Source: DASXSB01 sp036506275 (GTDB taxonomy: Bacteria > Methylomirabilota > Methylomirabilia > Rokubacteriales > CSP1-6). Taken from it: 28,600 bases of DNA. The stretch's first letter is position 1. Every line of letters starts with the position of its first letter. Shown here piece after piece: positions 1 through 7,396 of this stretch. Under the pieces are notes generated by a model. The model worked only from the letters and a program-made list of their open reading frames with translations. It made no database searches and was not told where the DNA came from. Position numbers and translations under genes: made by a program. The stretch is from the NCBI GenBank assembly GCA_036506275.1, contig DASXSB010000058.1, forward strand, positions 1-28,600, read 5' to 3'.

Positions 1-946
1 ACGGGACGTCGGCCGCCGTCAAGCGCGCCTCCCACGTCTTGGGATCGGCGGCGGCGAGGGCGCCCTCGATGACCTCGCGCAGCACGGGCTCGTTGGCGGT
101 GCGGGCAGGCCAGTCCTTGAAGCGGGGATCGTCGAGCGCGTCGGGGCGCCCGAGGGCGTGCATGAGATTCACGAACTGCTTCTCGGTGAGGACGGCCAGC
201 ACAATGTATCCCCCGCGCGCCCGGAAGCGATTGGCGGTCGGCTTCCGGCTCACCGAGCCGTTTCCGATCTGGCGCTGCTCGACGCCGGCCACCGTGTACT
301 CGGAGACGGGGCCAGGAATGAACGCCAGCGCGGCGTCGAGCATGGCCACGTCCACGAGCTGCCCGCGCCCGGTGTGGGTGCGCTGGTAGAGCGCGCTCGC
401 CACCGCCAGCGCCGCCGTCACCCCGCCGATGGTGTCGCAAAGCGCGAACCCCGCGCGCGTCGGTCCGCTCGCGGGCTCGCCCGTGATCGACATGATCCCC
501 GACATCGCCTGCAGCTTGCCGTCGAAGGCCGCCGTCGTCCGTTCCGGCCCCGTGCGGCCGAAGCCAGAGACCGCGCAGTAGATGAGACGCGGATTGATGG
601 CCGCGAGCGTCTCGTAGCCGATGCCGAGCCGGTCCATCACGCCGCCGCGGAAGTTCTCCCACACGACGTCGGCGCCAACCACGAGGCGCTTGACGATCTC
701 CACCGCCGCCGGCTTCCGGAGGTCGAGCGTGAGGCTGCGCTTGTTGCCGTTCACGGCCAGGAAGGACGGCGCCATCTTGCGCGCCGCCCACGTCTGCTCG
801 GCGAGCTGGCCGCGCGTCTCGTCGCCCTCGCGCGACTCGATCTTGACGACGTCGGCGCCGAGCAGCGCGAGCTGGTAAGTACCGTACGGTCCCGCCAGGT
901 AGCGGGTGAAGTCGAGGATCCGGACGCCCGCGAACGGCTTCGTCAC
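1..946 (-). CDS. Class III CoA transferase (CaiB/BaiF family), C-terminus cut by window edge
   Basis: Moves CoA between acyl groups in the cytoplasm; the family includes formyl-CoA, succinyl-CoA:X and carnitine CoA transferases, and the substrate here cannot be read from sequence. The reading frame gives 315 residues before the edge, against about 400 for the family, so roughly the last fifth is missing. Family blocks are visible: the N-terminal GVRILDFTRYLAGPYGTYQL, then ADVVKIE, NGNKRSLTLDL, the VWENFRGGVMDRLGIGYE block, and GRGQLVDVAMLDA, the segment that carries the catalytic Asp in formyl-CoA transferases. The start is a GTG at 946-944 that shares GTGA with the stop of the upstream selenoprotein gene, so the two are translationally coupled. 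It is third in a hydrolase, selenoprotein, CoA transferase operon, which suggests the product or substrate of that operon is handled as a CoA thioester (inference). Confidence 0.93.
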   Translation of the reverse strand, partial: MTKPFAGVRILDFTRYLAGPYGTYQLALLGADVVKIESREGDETRGQLAEQTWAARKMAPSFLAVNGNKRSLTLDLRKPAAVEIVKRLVVGADVVWENFRGGVMDRLGIGYETLAAINPRLIYCAVSGFGRTGPERTTAAFDGKLQAMSGIMSITGEPASGPTRAGFALCDTIGGVTAALAVASALYQRTHTGRGQLVDVAMLDAALAFIPGPVSEYTVAGVEQRQIGNGSVSRKPTANRFRARGGYIVLAVLTEKQFVNLMHALGRPDALDDPRFKDWPARTANEPVLREVIEGALAAADPKTWEARLTAADVP

Positions 947-1842
947 GCGCCCTCGCGCTTGCCGCGCGCGATCGCCTTCACCTCGTCGAACTCCTTCCGT
1001 CGTTCCGCAATGGAGTCCGGCGAGAGCTTCGCGAGGTCGAGGTAGTCGCGCTTCCACGTGGTGTCCGCGCTCCACGAGAGCCGCGATGGCACGGTGGTGC
1101 GCGGCCCCGGGGCGCTCTCCAGCAGACGCAGGGCCGACTCGAGGATCTCCCGCTGCGATTCGACGTCGAACGGCCGCCCCGCCGAGTTCCCGAGCGGGAA
1201 ATCACTCCACACGAAGCGCGGCACGCCGCAGTGCTCGACGATGTCCTTGGCGCAGCCCATGATGACGGTCGAGATCCCGTCCGCCTCCAGATGCCTCGCC
1301 ACCAGACTCACGGTCTGGTGACACACGGGTCAGCTCGGGACGAGCACGACCGCGTCGACGCCGTCCTCCCGGCAGCGGCGGAGCAGCTCGGGCGCGTCGC
1401 TCTCCGTCGTCGTGCGATGGCTCCGGTTCGTGGGCGCGCCGTGGAAGCGCGGGGCGAGGGCGCCGATGCGGCCCGCGGCCACCGCCTCCCGCAGCCGTGC
1501 GAGCGGGAAGTACGTGTTGATGTCCTTCGCGGACGTGTGCCGGCGATCGTAGCCCACGTGCGAGATCCGGAGATCGGGATCGGTGTCGGTGGGACCCGAG
1601 TACACCTGGTAGAACTTGGCGGCGGCGTTGTAGGGCGCGCCCGGCCCCTGGTCGCCGACGCCCGGCTGGAACGGCGCCGCCGTCGTGATCAGCCCCACGC
1701 GCGCCTCGCGCAGCGGCTTTGCCAACGGCGCGAACGGCACGTCGTCGAAGTGGGCCCAACGGTACGGGGTGCCGTACCCGAGGGCAAGATAGTAGTCGCG
1801 CGTCCGCTGCATGTACGGGATGGGGCCGTCGGGGTCGTTCAT
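943..1842 (-). CDS. PrdB/GrdB-like selenoprotein (D-proline/glycine reductase selenoprotein B family), Sec171 encoded by UGA
   Basis: Read with the in-frame TGA at 1330-1332 as selenocysteine, this is one 299-residue protein. The part before the TGA holds blocks known from PrdB: REARVGLITTAAPF (46-58), ISHVGYDRRHTSAKDINTYF (93-112), and EDGVDAVVLVPS (159-170). The TGA is codon 171 and is followed by P-V-Cys174-H-Q, giving the U-x-x-C redox motif at the position where clostridial PrdB and GrdB carry Sec. The part after it continues the family with PRFVWSDFPLGNSAGRPFDV (208-227). The start chosen is the ATG at 1842, preceded by GGGAGGG, the same arrangement as in the hydrolase upstream; an ATG at 1863 is possible. 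It lies 29 bp after the hydrolase and overlaps the CoA transferase by GTGA. No GrdA, PrdA or other reductase subunit is nearby, so the substrate and electron donor are unknown. The alternative is a nonsense-mutated gene, made unlikely by the hairpin after the TGA and the intact frame beyond it. Confidence 0.88.
1300..1332 (-). promoter_or_regulatory. Candidate bacterial SECIS element with its UGA codon
   Basis: On the coding (minus) strand the UGA at 1332-1330 is followed by 9 nt, then CACCAGAC, the loop CGUGA, and GUCUGGUG: a perfect 8-bp stem with a 5-nt loop. The loop begins 17 nt after the UGA and has G followed by U near its 5' side. This matches what is known of bacterial SECIS elements, which lie inside the coding sequence just after the UGA and present a G/GU in a small apical loop to SelB. 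The stem also encodes HQTVSLV of the protein. SelB recognition itself is inference. Confidence 0.82.
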
Positions 1843-1871
1843 CGTCCCTCCCGCGTCCAGCATAGCAGGCG

Positions 1872-2624
1872 TCACGACGCCGGCGTGTGACGGGTCAGGA
1901 ACTCCGTCACGCGGCGGATGGAGTCGGCGAGATGCGTGGGCGCGCGCCAGTCCTTCTGGATTTCGAGCCGCGGAGCCAGCCGGGCGATCTCGGCGCTGAT
2001 CTCGGCCGGATGCGGCGTATCCGTGCCCGGCTGCAGCAAGAGGGGCGTGCGACAGCGGCTCACGAAGTCGCGGGTCACCGAGAACACGAAGTCGCCGCCG
2101 AACATGTTGTGGCCGAACTTCTGGATGACGTCCTCGGTGAGCGTGGGGTCGCGGGCGAGCATGGTCTTGCTGAAGGTCGCCACCGCGTCGTCCCAGGTCG
2201 CGCGGTTCTCGTGGAGCCCGATGGGGTTCTGGAGCACGGCCGCCGTGATCCGCTCCGGCGCGATCTCGCACAGGGTCAGACAGAAGCTCGCGCCGATGCA
2301 CCCGCCCATCACGTGGAATCGCCGATGACCGAGGTGATCCATCAGCGCCAGCTGATCCGCCGCGTACGTCCGCCAGCCGTCCGTCGCGGTCACCTTCGCG
2401 CGGGAGCTGCCGGCGTTGCGCTGATCCATGCCGATCACGGTGAAGCGGCCCGCCAGGTCCGCCATGGGATTCATCCACGGCGGCGGGGCGTCCGGATTGC
2501 GCGGGCTATGACGCCAGAACGCGAGCTGGGAGCGCAGGCCGCCGGGCGCGAAGAGCAGGAGCGGGTAGCCCGAACCGTGAACCTCGTAGTGGATCTCGAC
2601 GTCGGGGCGCGTGAAGACCGGCAT
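1872..2624 (-). CDS. Alpha/beta hydrolase with Cys nucleophile
   Basis: A 250-residue cytoplasmic alpha/beta-hydrolase-fold protein. Visible landmarks: the oxyanion region HGSGYPLLLFAPGG (16-29), the DQRNAGSS strand-turn (67-74), the nucleophile elbow MGGCIGAS (106-113) placing Cys109 where most members have Ser, a probable acid Asp202 in LLLQPGTDTPH, and His231 near the C-terminus. Cys nucleophiles are known in dienelactone hydrolases, but the overall sequence is more like general esterase/haloperoxidase-type hydrolases, so the substrate is open. The start at 2624 follows GAGGGAGGG; a longer frame extends upstream to 2708 but has no such site and its extra residues are not family-like. It is the first gene of the operon with the selenoprotein and CoA transferase, 29 bp ahead of the former, and is divergent from the aminotransferase across about 150 bp. 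Confidence 0.92.
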   Translation of the reverse strand: MPVFTRPDVEIHYEVHGSGYPLLLFAPGGLRSQLAFWRHSPRNPDAPPPWMNPMADLAGRFTVIGMDQRNAGSSRAKVTATDGWRTYAADQLALMDHLGHRRFHVMGGCIGASFCLTLCEIAPERITAAVLQNPIGLHENRATWDDAVATFSKTMLARDPTLTEDVIQKFGHNMFGGDFVFSVTRDFVSRCRTPLLLQPGTDTPHPAEISAEIARLAPRLEIQKDWRAPTHLADSIRRVTEFLTRHTPAS

Positions 2625-2773
2625 GGTCCCTCCCTCGTGGCTCGGCACACCGACCGCGCCGCGATAGTACACTGCGCCGCGTGCCGCGCGCGCCCGCCGA
2701 ATTCCCACTCGGCGCCGGGTTCGTGCGACAGTGGTGAGACCGGAGTCGCCGCCACCAGGGAGAACGAAAAGCG

Positions 2774-3958
2774 ATGAGCGTTGCCAACGGCCGCCAGTTC
2801 CTCAGCATTCCCGGCCCCACCAACGTCCCCGACGCCGTGCTCGCCGCCATGCACCAGCCGGCGATCGACATCTATTCGGGCGACATGCTGCGCCTCACGC
2901 AGACGCTCCACGAGGACCTGCCGAAGATCTTCCGGACCTCGGGCCATGTCTACATCTACGCCGCCAACGGTCACGGCGGCTGGGAAGCCGCCCTCACCAA
3001 CGTGCTGTCGCGCGGCGATACCGTGCTCGTGCTCGAGAGCGGCGTCTTCGCGGCGGGCTGGGGCGACATGGCGCGCATGATGGGCGTCAAGGTCGAGGTC
3101 CTCAAGGGCGACTGGCGGCGGGCGGTGACGCCAGCGGCGGTGACCCAGCGCCTGGCCGCCGACACCGCGCACGAGATCGACGCCATCCTCGTCGTTCAGA
3201 TCGACACCGCTTCCGGCGTCGTCAACGACATCGCGGCCATCCGCCGCGCCATCGCCGCCGCGCGCCACCCCGCCCTTCTCATGGTCGACTGCGTGGCGTC
3301 ACTGGGCTGCATGCCGTTCGAGATGGACGCATGGGGGGTCGACGTGGCCATGTGCGGCTCGCAGAAAGGCCTGATGACCCCGCCCGGTCTCGCCTTCGTG
3401 GCCGCCAACGAGCGCGCGCACGCCGTCCATCAGAAGGCCGACCTCCGGACTCGTTACTGGGACTGGACCTTCCGCCGCGGGGAGGCCCACTACCAGAAAT
3501 ACGGCGGCACGCCGCCCCAGCACCTGCTCTTCGGGCTGCGCAAAGCGCTCGACATGCTGCTCGCCGAGGGCCTGGAGCACGCCGCGCGCCGTCACGCCCT
3601 CCTCGCGGAAGCCACGCGGGCGGCCGTGGATCGATGGGCGGAAGGTCGCGCGCTCGCCTTCAACATCACTCACCCGGCGGAGCGCGCGAACTCCACCACC
3701 ACGGTGTTGATGCCGGGCCGTGATCCGCGCCCGTTCCTCGACTACTGCCGCGAGCGGTGCGGCGTCGTCCTCGGGGTCGGGATCGGCGAGCTGTCGGGCA
3801 AGGCGTTTCGCATCGCTCACATGGGACACACGAACGCGCCCATGGTGATCGGCACCCTTGCCGCCGTCGAGATCGCGCTGAAGGCGCTCGACATCCCTCA
3901 CGGGAGCGGCGGCGTGCAGGCGGCGGTCGACTATCTCGGACGCGAGGTGCGCGCCTAG
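2774..3958 (+). CDS. Class V PLP aminotransferase, serine/alanine-glyoxylate type
   Basis: Transfers an amino group, typically from serine or alanine to glyoxylate, with pyridoxal phosphate, in the cytoplasm. The 394 residues match the full family length. The N-terminus FLSIPGPTNVPDAVLAAM (9-26) is the signature of this subfamily; AANGHGGWEAAL (63-74) holds the phosphate-binding turn; Asp172 in LMVDCVASLG contacts the PLP ring nitrogen; Lys198 in CGSQKGLM is the Schiff-base lysine. A GGAG lies upstream of the ATG. The stop codon sits in a CTAG palindrome whose other strand is the stop of the convergent amidase, so the genes overlap by 4 bp. Serine-glyoxylate (serine cycle) and alanine-glyoxylate roles cannot be told apart here; no serine-cycle genes are adjacent. 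Confidence 0.93.
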   Translation: MSVANGRQFLSIPGPTNVPDAVLAAMHQPAIDIYSGDMLRLTQTLHEDLPKIFRTSGHVYIYAANGHGGWEAALTNVLSRGDTVLVLESGVFAAGWGDMARMMGVKVEVLKGDWRRAVTPAAVTQRLAADTAHEIDAILVVQIDTASGVVNDIAAIRRAIAAARHPALLMVDCVASLGCMPFEMDAWGVDVAMCGSQKGLMTPPGLAFVAANERAHAVHQKADLRTRYWDWTFRRGEAHYQKYGGTPPQHLLFGLRKALDMLLAEGLEHAARRHALLAEATRAAVDRWAEGRALAFNITHPAERANSTTTVLMPGRDPRPFLDYCRERCGVVLGVGIGELSGKAFRIAHMGHTNAPMVIGTLAAVEIALKALDIPHGSGGVQAAVDYLGREVRA

Positions 3959-5115
3959 CCCTCCATCGCTTTCGCGACGGCCACCAGCGTCGCGTCGTTG
4001 CCGCGCGCGGCGAGGATGGAGAGACCGACGGGAAGGCCGTCCACCTGCGCGCCCGGCACACTCACCTGCGGCACGCCCGTGAGGCCGCCGTGGGCGGTGA
4101 GACAGCCGATGCGGGCTCGCAAGGGGTCGAGCGTGGCGAGCGGCAGCGCCTTCGGCGGGGCCGGGAACGGCGTGGTCGGCATGCAGAGGATCGTTCCCGG
4201 TGGCAGCAGCCACGCGAGGCGCGCGCGCGCCTCCTCCCGCATCAGCGCCGCCCACTGGCGCTCGCTCTCCGGAATCGCGCTCGCGAAGGCAAGACCACGC
4301 GCGACGTTGAAGGCCATGCGCGGGTTGTCGCGATCGAGCCACTCCTTGAACGTGAGCCACGCCTCCCAGGGCTGGAGCGTGCGCTGCGCGCGCGACCACA
4401 CGGAAAGTCCGGGCGGCGCGAGGAGATCCTCGCGGACCTCCTTCACGAGGCCCGACAGCGTTCGCACCATCGGCTGCAGCGCGGACGCGGTTTCCGGATC
4501 CGCGAAGCCGAAGGCGTCGACGGCCACGATCAACCGCGTCGGGAGGTCGCCGGCCATCGCCTCCCCGAGGAGCACTTCGGACACGCGCGCGAACGTGCCG
4601 GCGTCGCGTGCGAACCATCCCGTCGTGTCCGAGGTGGGCGCCTGCGGCATCATGCCGCGCAGATCGAGTCGGCCATGGGTGGGACGGATGCCGTAGAGCC
4701 CGCAGAAGCTCGCGGGCACGCGCACGGAGCCACCGGTGTCGGTGCCGAGGGCGGTGTCGCACAGCCCCTGCGCCACCGCGGAGGCGGAACCCGACGATGA
4801 GCCGCCGGGGACGCGGTCGGGGGCGTTCGGATTGATCGGCGTGCCGTCGAACGCATTCTCGCCGAGGATCCCGAGCGACACCTCGTCGGTGACGGTCTTG
4901 CCGATGAGCGTGGCGCCGGCGTCGAGCAACTGCTGCACCGCCCACGCGTGGCGCGTGGGAAGCGGACGTGCACGCGCCCAGTCCGGATTGCCACCGCCCG
5001 TCGGATAGCCGGCCACGTCGAAGAGGTCCTTGGCCGCGAACGTCATTCCCGCGAGCGGGCCACGCGGAGCGCCGGCGATGCGCAGGGCGGGGCCGGCGAC
5101 GAAGGGGCTGGTCAC
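3955..5115 (-). CDS. Amidase signature family hydrolase
   Basis: Hydrolyses a C-N amide bond with a Ser-cisSer-Lys triad. In the 386 residues the triad is visible as Lys29 (FAAKDLFD), Ser106 (PGGSSSGS) and Ser130 (GTDTGGSVR), with the 24-residue spacing between the serines that is usual for the family. The protein is short for the family (often 450-500) because the N-terminal helical segment before the Lys strand is nearly absent; GPLAGMTFAAKD begins at residue 20. The start is GTG at 5115 with no clear ribosome binding site. The stop overlaps the convergent aminotransferase stop. It lies 92 bp downstream of the DUF336 gene, separated from it by two GC-rich hairpins, so it may have its own promoter. 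The substrate is unknown; GatA is unlikely without GatB or GatC beside it. Confidence 0.9.
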   Translation of the reverse strand: MTSPFVAGPALRIAGAPRGPLAGMTFAAKDLFDVAGYPTGGGNPDWARARPLPTRHAWAVQQLLDAGATLIGKTVTDEVSLGILGENAFDGTPINPNAPDRVPGGSSSGSASAVAQGLCDTALGTDTGGSVRVPASFCGLYGIRPTHGRLDLRGMMPQAPTSDTTGWFARDAGTFARVSEVLLGEAMAGDLPTRLIVAVDAFGFADPETASALQPMVRTLSGLVKEVREDLLAPPGLSVWSRAQRTLQPWEAWLTFKEWLDRDNPRMAFNVARGLAFASAIPESERQWAALMREEARARLAWLLPPGTILCMPTTPFPAPPKALPLATLDPLRARIGCLTAHGGLTGVPQVSVPGAQVDGLPVGLSILAARGNDATLVAVAKAMEG

Positions 5116-5140
5116 GGGCGAATTCTACGCGATCCCGATC

Positions 5141-5196
5141 CGGCCGCCGCGCGGCGGCCGTCCTAGCGGCGGCGCGCCGGACCGGGCGCGCCGCCG
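5141..5196 (-). terminator. Pair of GC-rich hairpins downstream of the DUF336 gene
   Basis: Two strong inverted repeats lie just after the minus-strand stop of the DUF336 gene. The first on that transcript has 12-bp arms at 5185-5196 and 5167-5178 around a 6-nt loop. The second, 5141-5160, is a perfect 20-bp palindrome of G and C only. There is no T-run, so this is not a classical intrinsic terminator, but the position between two same-strand genes suits a pause or attenuating element. Function is inference. Confidence 0.5.
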
Positions 5197-5207
5197 GGCT
5201 GCCGCGG

Positions 5208-5723
5208 TTACTTCCCGATGGATTCCACTCCCGCCTTCGCGACCTGGGCGTCCTGGGCGGAGGTCACACCGCTCACACCGACGGCGCCGATGATCTTGCC
5301 ATCCTGCATCAAGGGAATACCGCCTTCGATCGGTGTTGCCCCCGGGAGACCGAGGATCGCCATGCGGCCGCCAGCGATACCGTCTTCGAACGCCTTCGTC
5401 GGCCGCTTGAACATGGCCGCGGTGCGCGCCTTCTCGAGGGCGATGTTGACGCTCCCCGTCTGCGTGTTGTCCAGGCGCTGGAAGGCGATCAAGTAGCCGT
5501 GGGTGTCGACGATCGCGATGGCGACGGGCCAGTTGTTCTTCCTGGCCTCGGCCTCGGAGGCGGCGAGGATCTTCTTCGCCTGTTCGAGATTGACGGGAGT
5601 GCCGTAGTCCGGAGCCCGCGCGGGGGCCGGGGTCGGAGCGGGCGTCTGCGTCTGCTGCGCCTCAGCGGCGCCAATCACGGCCACGGCCAATAGCAAAGCG
5701 AGAGCGGGGAGGAATCTTCCCAT
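5208..5723 (-). CDS. Secreted GlcG/HbpS-like (DUF336) protein
   Basis: A 171-residue member of the GlcG/HbpS family (Pfam Haem_degrading, DUF336). Residues 1 to about 23 form a signal peptide (MGRFLPALALLLAVAVIGAA), followed by a Pro/Ala/Thr-rich linker to about residue 40. The domain then shows the family pattern: LEQAKKILAASEAEARKNN, the strand VAIAIVDTHGYLIAFQRLDN, then KARTAAMFKRPTKAFEDGIA and GGIPLMQDGKIIGAVGVSG. HbpS proteins bind haem and sense redox stress in actinomycetes; many other members have no tested function, so haem binding here is only possible. An AGGAGG lies 5 nt before the ATG. It follows the amidase gene by 77 bp on the same strand and probably shares its transcript. Confidence 0.9.
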   Translation of the reverse strand: MGRFLPALALLLAVAVIGAAEAQQTQTPAPTPAPARAPDYGTPVNLEQAKKILAASEAEARKNNWPVAIAIVDTHGYLIAFQRLDNTQTGSVNIALEKARTAAMFKRPTKAFEDGIAGGRMAILGLPGATPIEGGIPLMQDGKIIGAVGVSGVTSAQDAQVAKAGVESIGK

Positions 5724-5800
5724 GACAGCCTCCTGGATGAGAGTGCACGGCGCTCGGGATGACAGCACGGAGAGTCGTCCCAACAACTCTCGACCCCGGC

Positions 5801-7396
5801 TCAAGGTTCCTTTTGGCGGAGGCGCTCCACCATGCCCAGGGCGTAGGGCGCTCCCTCCAGCAATTGCGCGAGCATCAGACCGTCGAGCTGGAGACCCGCG
5901 CGGCGCGCGCTCTTCACGCAGAGATCGCGTGTTTCCGCGTCGACGTGATCGCTGGACCCGGGCACCACGGGGGGAGGAACGACGTCGGGCGCCGCCGCCC
6001 CGCGGACGAGCCGCGGCTGCCGCGTGTGCCACTCCGTGGCCGCCTCGTAGGCGTGGCCGATGCGGAGGATCGTCCCTTCGTCGAACGGTCGTCCGATGAT
6101 CTGCATGCCGAGCGGCAGTCCCTGGCGTCCGAAGCCGTTGGGAAGCGCGAGCACCGGCTGGCCGGTGACGTTCCACGCGGTGAGCAGGCTCGGCTTCTGC
6201 CAGAACGAGACGCTGCGATAGTCGGTGAGCCGGGGCGCCTCTCCCATGCCGGCGGTCACGAACGCGTCGAAGCGCCCGTAGAGCGGCTCCATCTCGGTCA
6301 TCATCCGGCGACGCTCCTGCGTGGCCTGCACGTAATCGTGCGCGGTGAACACCACCGACGGCAACACCCGTGAGCGAAAGTCGGCGCCAAAATCTTTCGG
6401 TCGCGTGATCAAGCTCTTCCGGTGGACGCTGAAGATCTCGCTCTCCGCAATGATGATCTTCACGTCGAAGTAGCTCGCCAGCGGCCGTACCCGGCATTCC
6501 TCGAGCGCGGCGCCGAGCCGGCGGAGGACGTCGAGGGCGGCGTCCATCGCGCGGCGAGAATCCTCCGACGCCGGGATGTCCTCCTCCCAGTGATGTCGCA
6601 GGACTCCGATCGTGAGGCCGCGCAGGCCGCCTCCGAGCGCTTCGCGATACGACGGGATCGCGCGCCGGACGCTGCCCGCGTCCTTCACGTCGTAGCCGGC
6701 GAGCGTCTCCAGCGCCAGCGCACAATCCTCGACCGTGCGCGCGAGCGGCCCGCAGTGATCGAACGTGTACGAGTTGGTGATGACGCCGGCGCGGCTCACG
6801 AGCCCGAACGTCGGCATGAGACCGACCACTCCGCAGTGGGAGGCGGGGCCGCGGATGGAGCCGCCGGTGTCGGAGCCGAGCGCGAGCGGGACCATGCCGG
6901 CGGCGACGGCGGCGCCGGATCCCGTGGAGGAGCCACCCGTGAAGCGCTCGAGGTCCCACGGGTTGCGCGCGGGCGGCCACGGGAGATCGAACGACGGCCC
7001 CGCGTGCGCCATCTCGTGCGTGGCCAGCTTCCCGAGCAGCACCCCGCCCGCCTCGCGGAGCTTCGTGGTGGCGGTGGCGTCCTCACGCGGGATCCGATCG
7101 ATGAACACGCGCGAGTGGCCGGAAGTGAGGATTCCGCGCGTGTCGTAGATGTCCTTCAGCGCGAACGGAATGCCGTGGAGAGGACCGCGGTAGGTCCCCG
7201 CCGCCATCTCCGCCTCCGCGGCGCGCGCCTGCTGCCGCGCGAGGTCGAAGGTGGGCGTGATGAACGCGTGGGCCTGGCTGTCGTAGTCCTCGACGCGACG
7301 AATGAGCGCGTCCGTAAGCTCGACGGGCGAGAGCTTTCGCGCCGCCATCAGGCGCGACAGCTCGGCCATGGACAGCTCGTGGAGCTCCGTGGTCAT
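5801..7396 (-). CDS. Amidase signature family hydrolase with C-terminal helical extension
   Basis: A 531-residue amidase of AtzE/GatA-like organisation. The N-terminal helices (HELSMAELSRLMAARKLSPV) are complete. The triad is Lys81 (PFALKDIYD), Ser156 (FTGGSSTGS) and Ser180 (GSDTGGSIR). The catalytic domain ends near residue 465. Residues about 480-531 form an extra segment (DAETRDLCVKSARRAGLQLD and a second helix) which resembles the small two-helix AtzG/GatC type accessory chains that cap related amidases; this resemblance is by eye only. The ATG at 7396 shares ATGA with the stop of the beta-propeller gene, so translation is coupled. The substrate is unknown, but the link to two secreted proteins suggests it acts on something the cell collects from outside. 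Confidence 0.92.
   Translation of the reverse strand: MTTELHELSMAELSRLMAARKLSPVELTDALIRRVEDYDSQAHAFITPTFDLARQQARAAEAEMAAGTYRGPLHGIPFALKDIYDTRGILTSGHSRVFIDRIPREDATATTKLREAGGVLLGKLATHEMAHAGPSFDLPWPPARNPWDLERFTGGSSTGSGAAVAAGMVPLALGSDTGGSIRGPASHCGVVGLMPTFGLVSRAGVITNSYTFDHCGPLARTVEDCALALETLAGYDVKDAGSVRRAIPSYREALGGGLRGLTIGVLRHHWEEDIPASEDSRRAMDAALDVLRRLGAALEECRVRPLASYFDVKIIIAESEIFSVHRKSLITRPKDFGADFRSRVLPSVVFTAHDYVQATQERRRMMTEMEPLYGRFDAFVTAGMGEAPRLTDYRSVSFWQKPSLLTAWNVTGQPVLALPNGFGRQGLPLGMQIIGRPFDEGTILRIGHAYEAATEWHTRQPRLVRGAAAPDVVPPPVVPGSSDHVDAETRDLCVKSARRAGLQLDGLMLAQLLEGAPYALGMVERLRQKEP

Noticed and set aside
158..1045. 295-residue plus-strand frame
   Set aside because: Mirror of the CoA transferase, which has clear family motifs on the minus strand.
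1330..1332. TGA as a true stop making two separate genes or a pseudogene
   Set aside because: The downstream half continues the family in the same frame, the TGA aligns with the known Sec position with Cys three residues on, and a SECIS-like hairpin follows.
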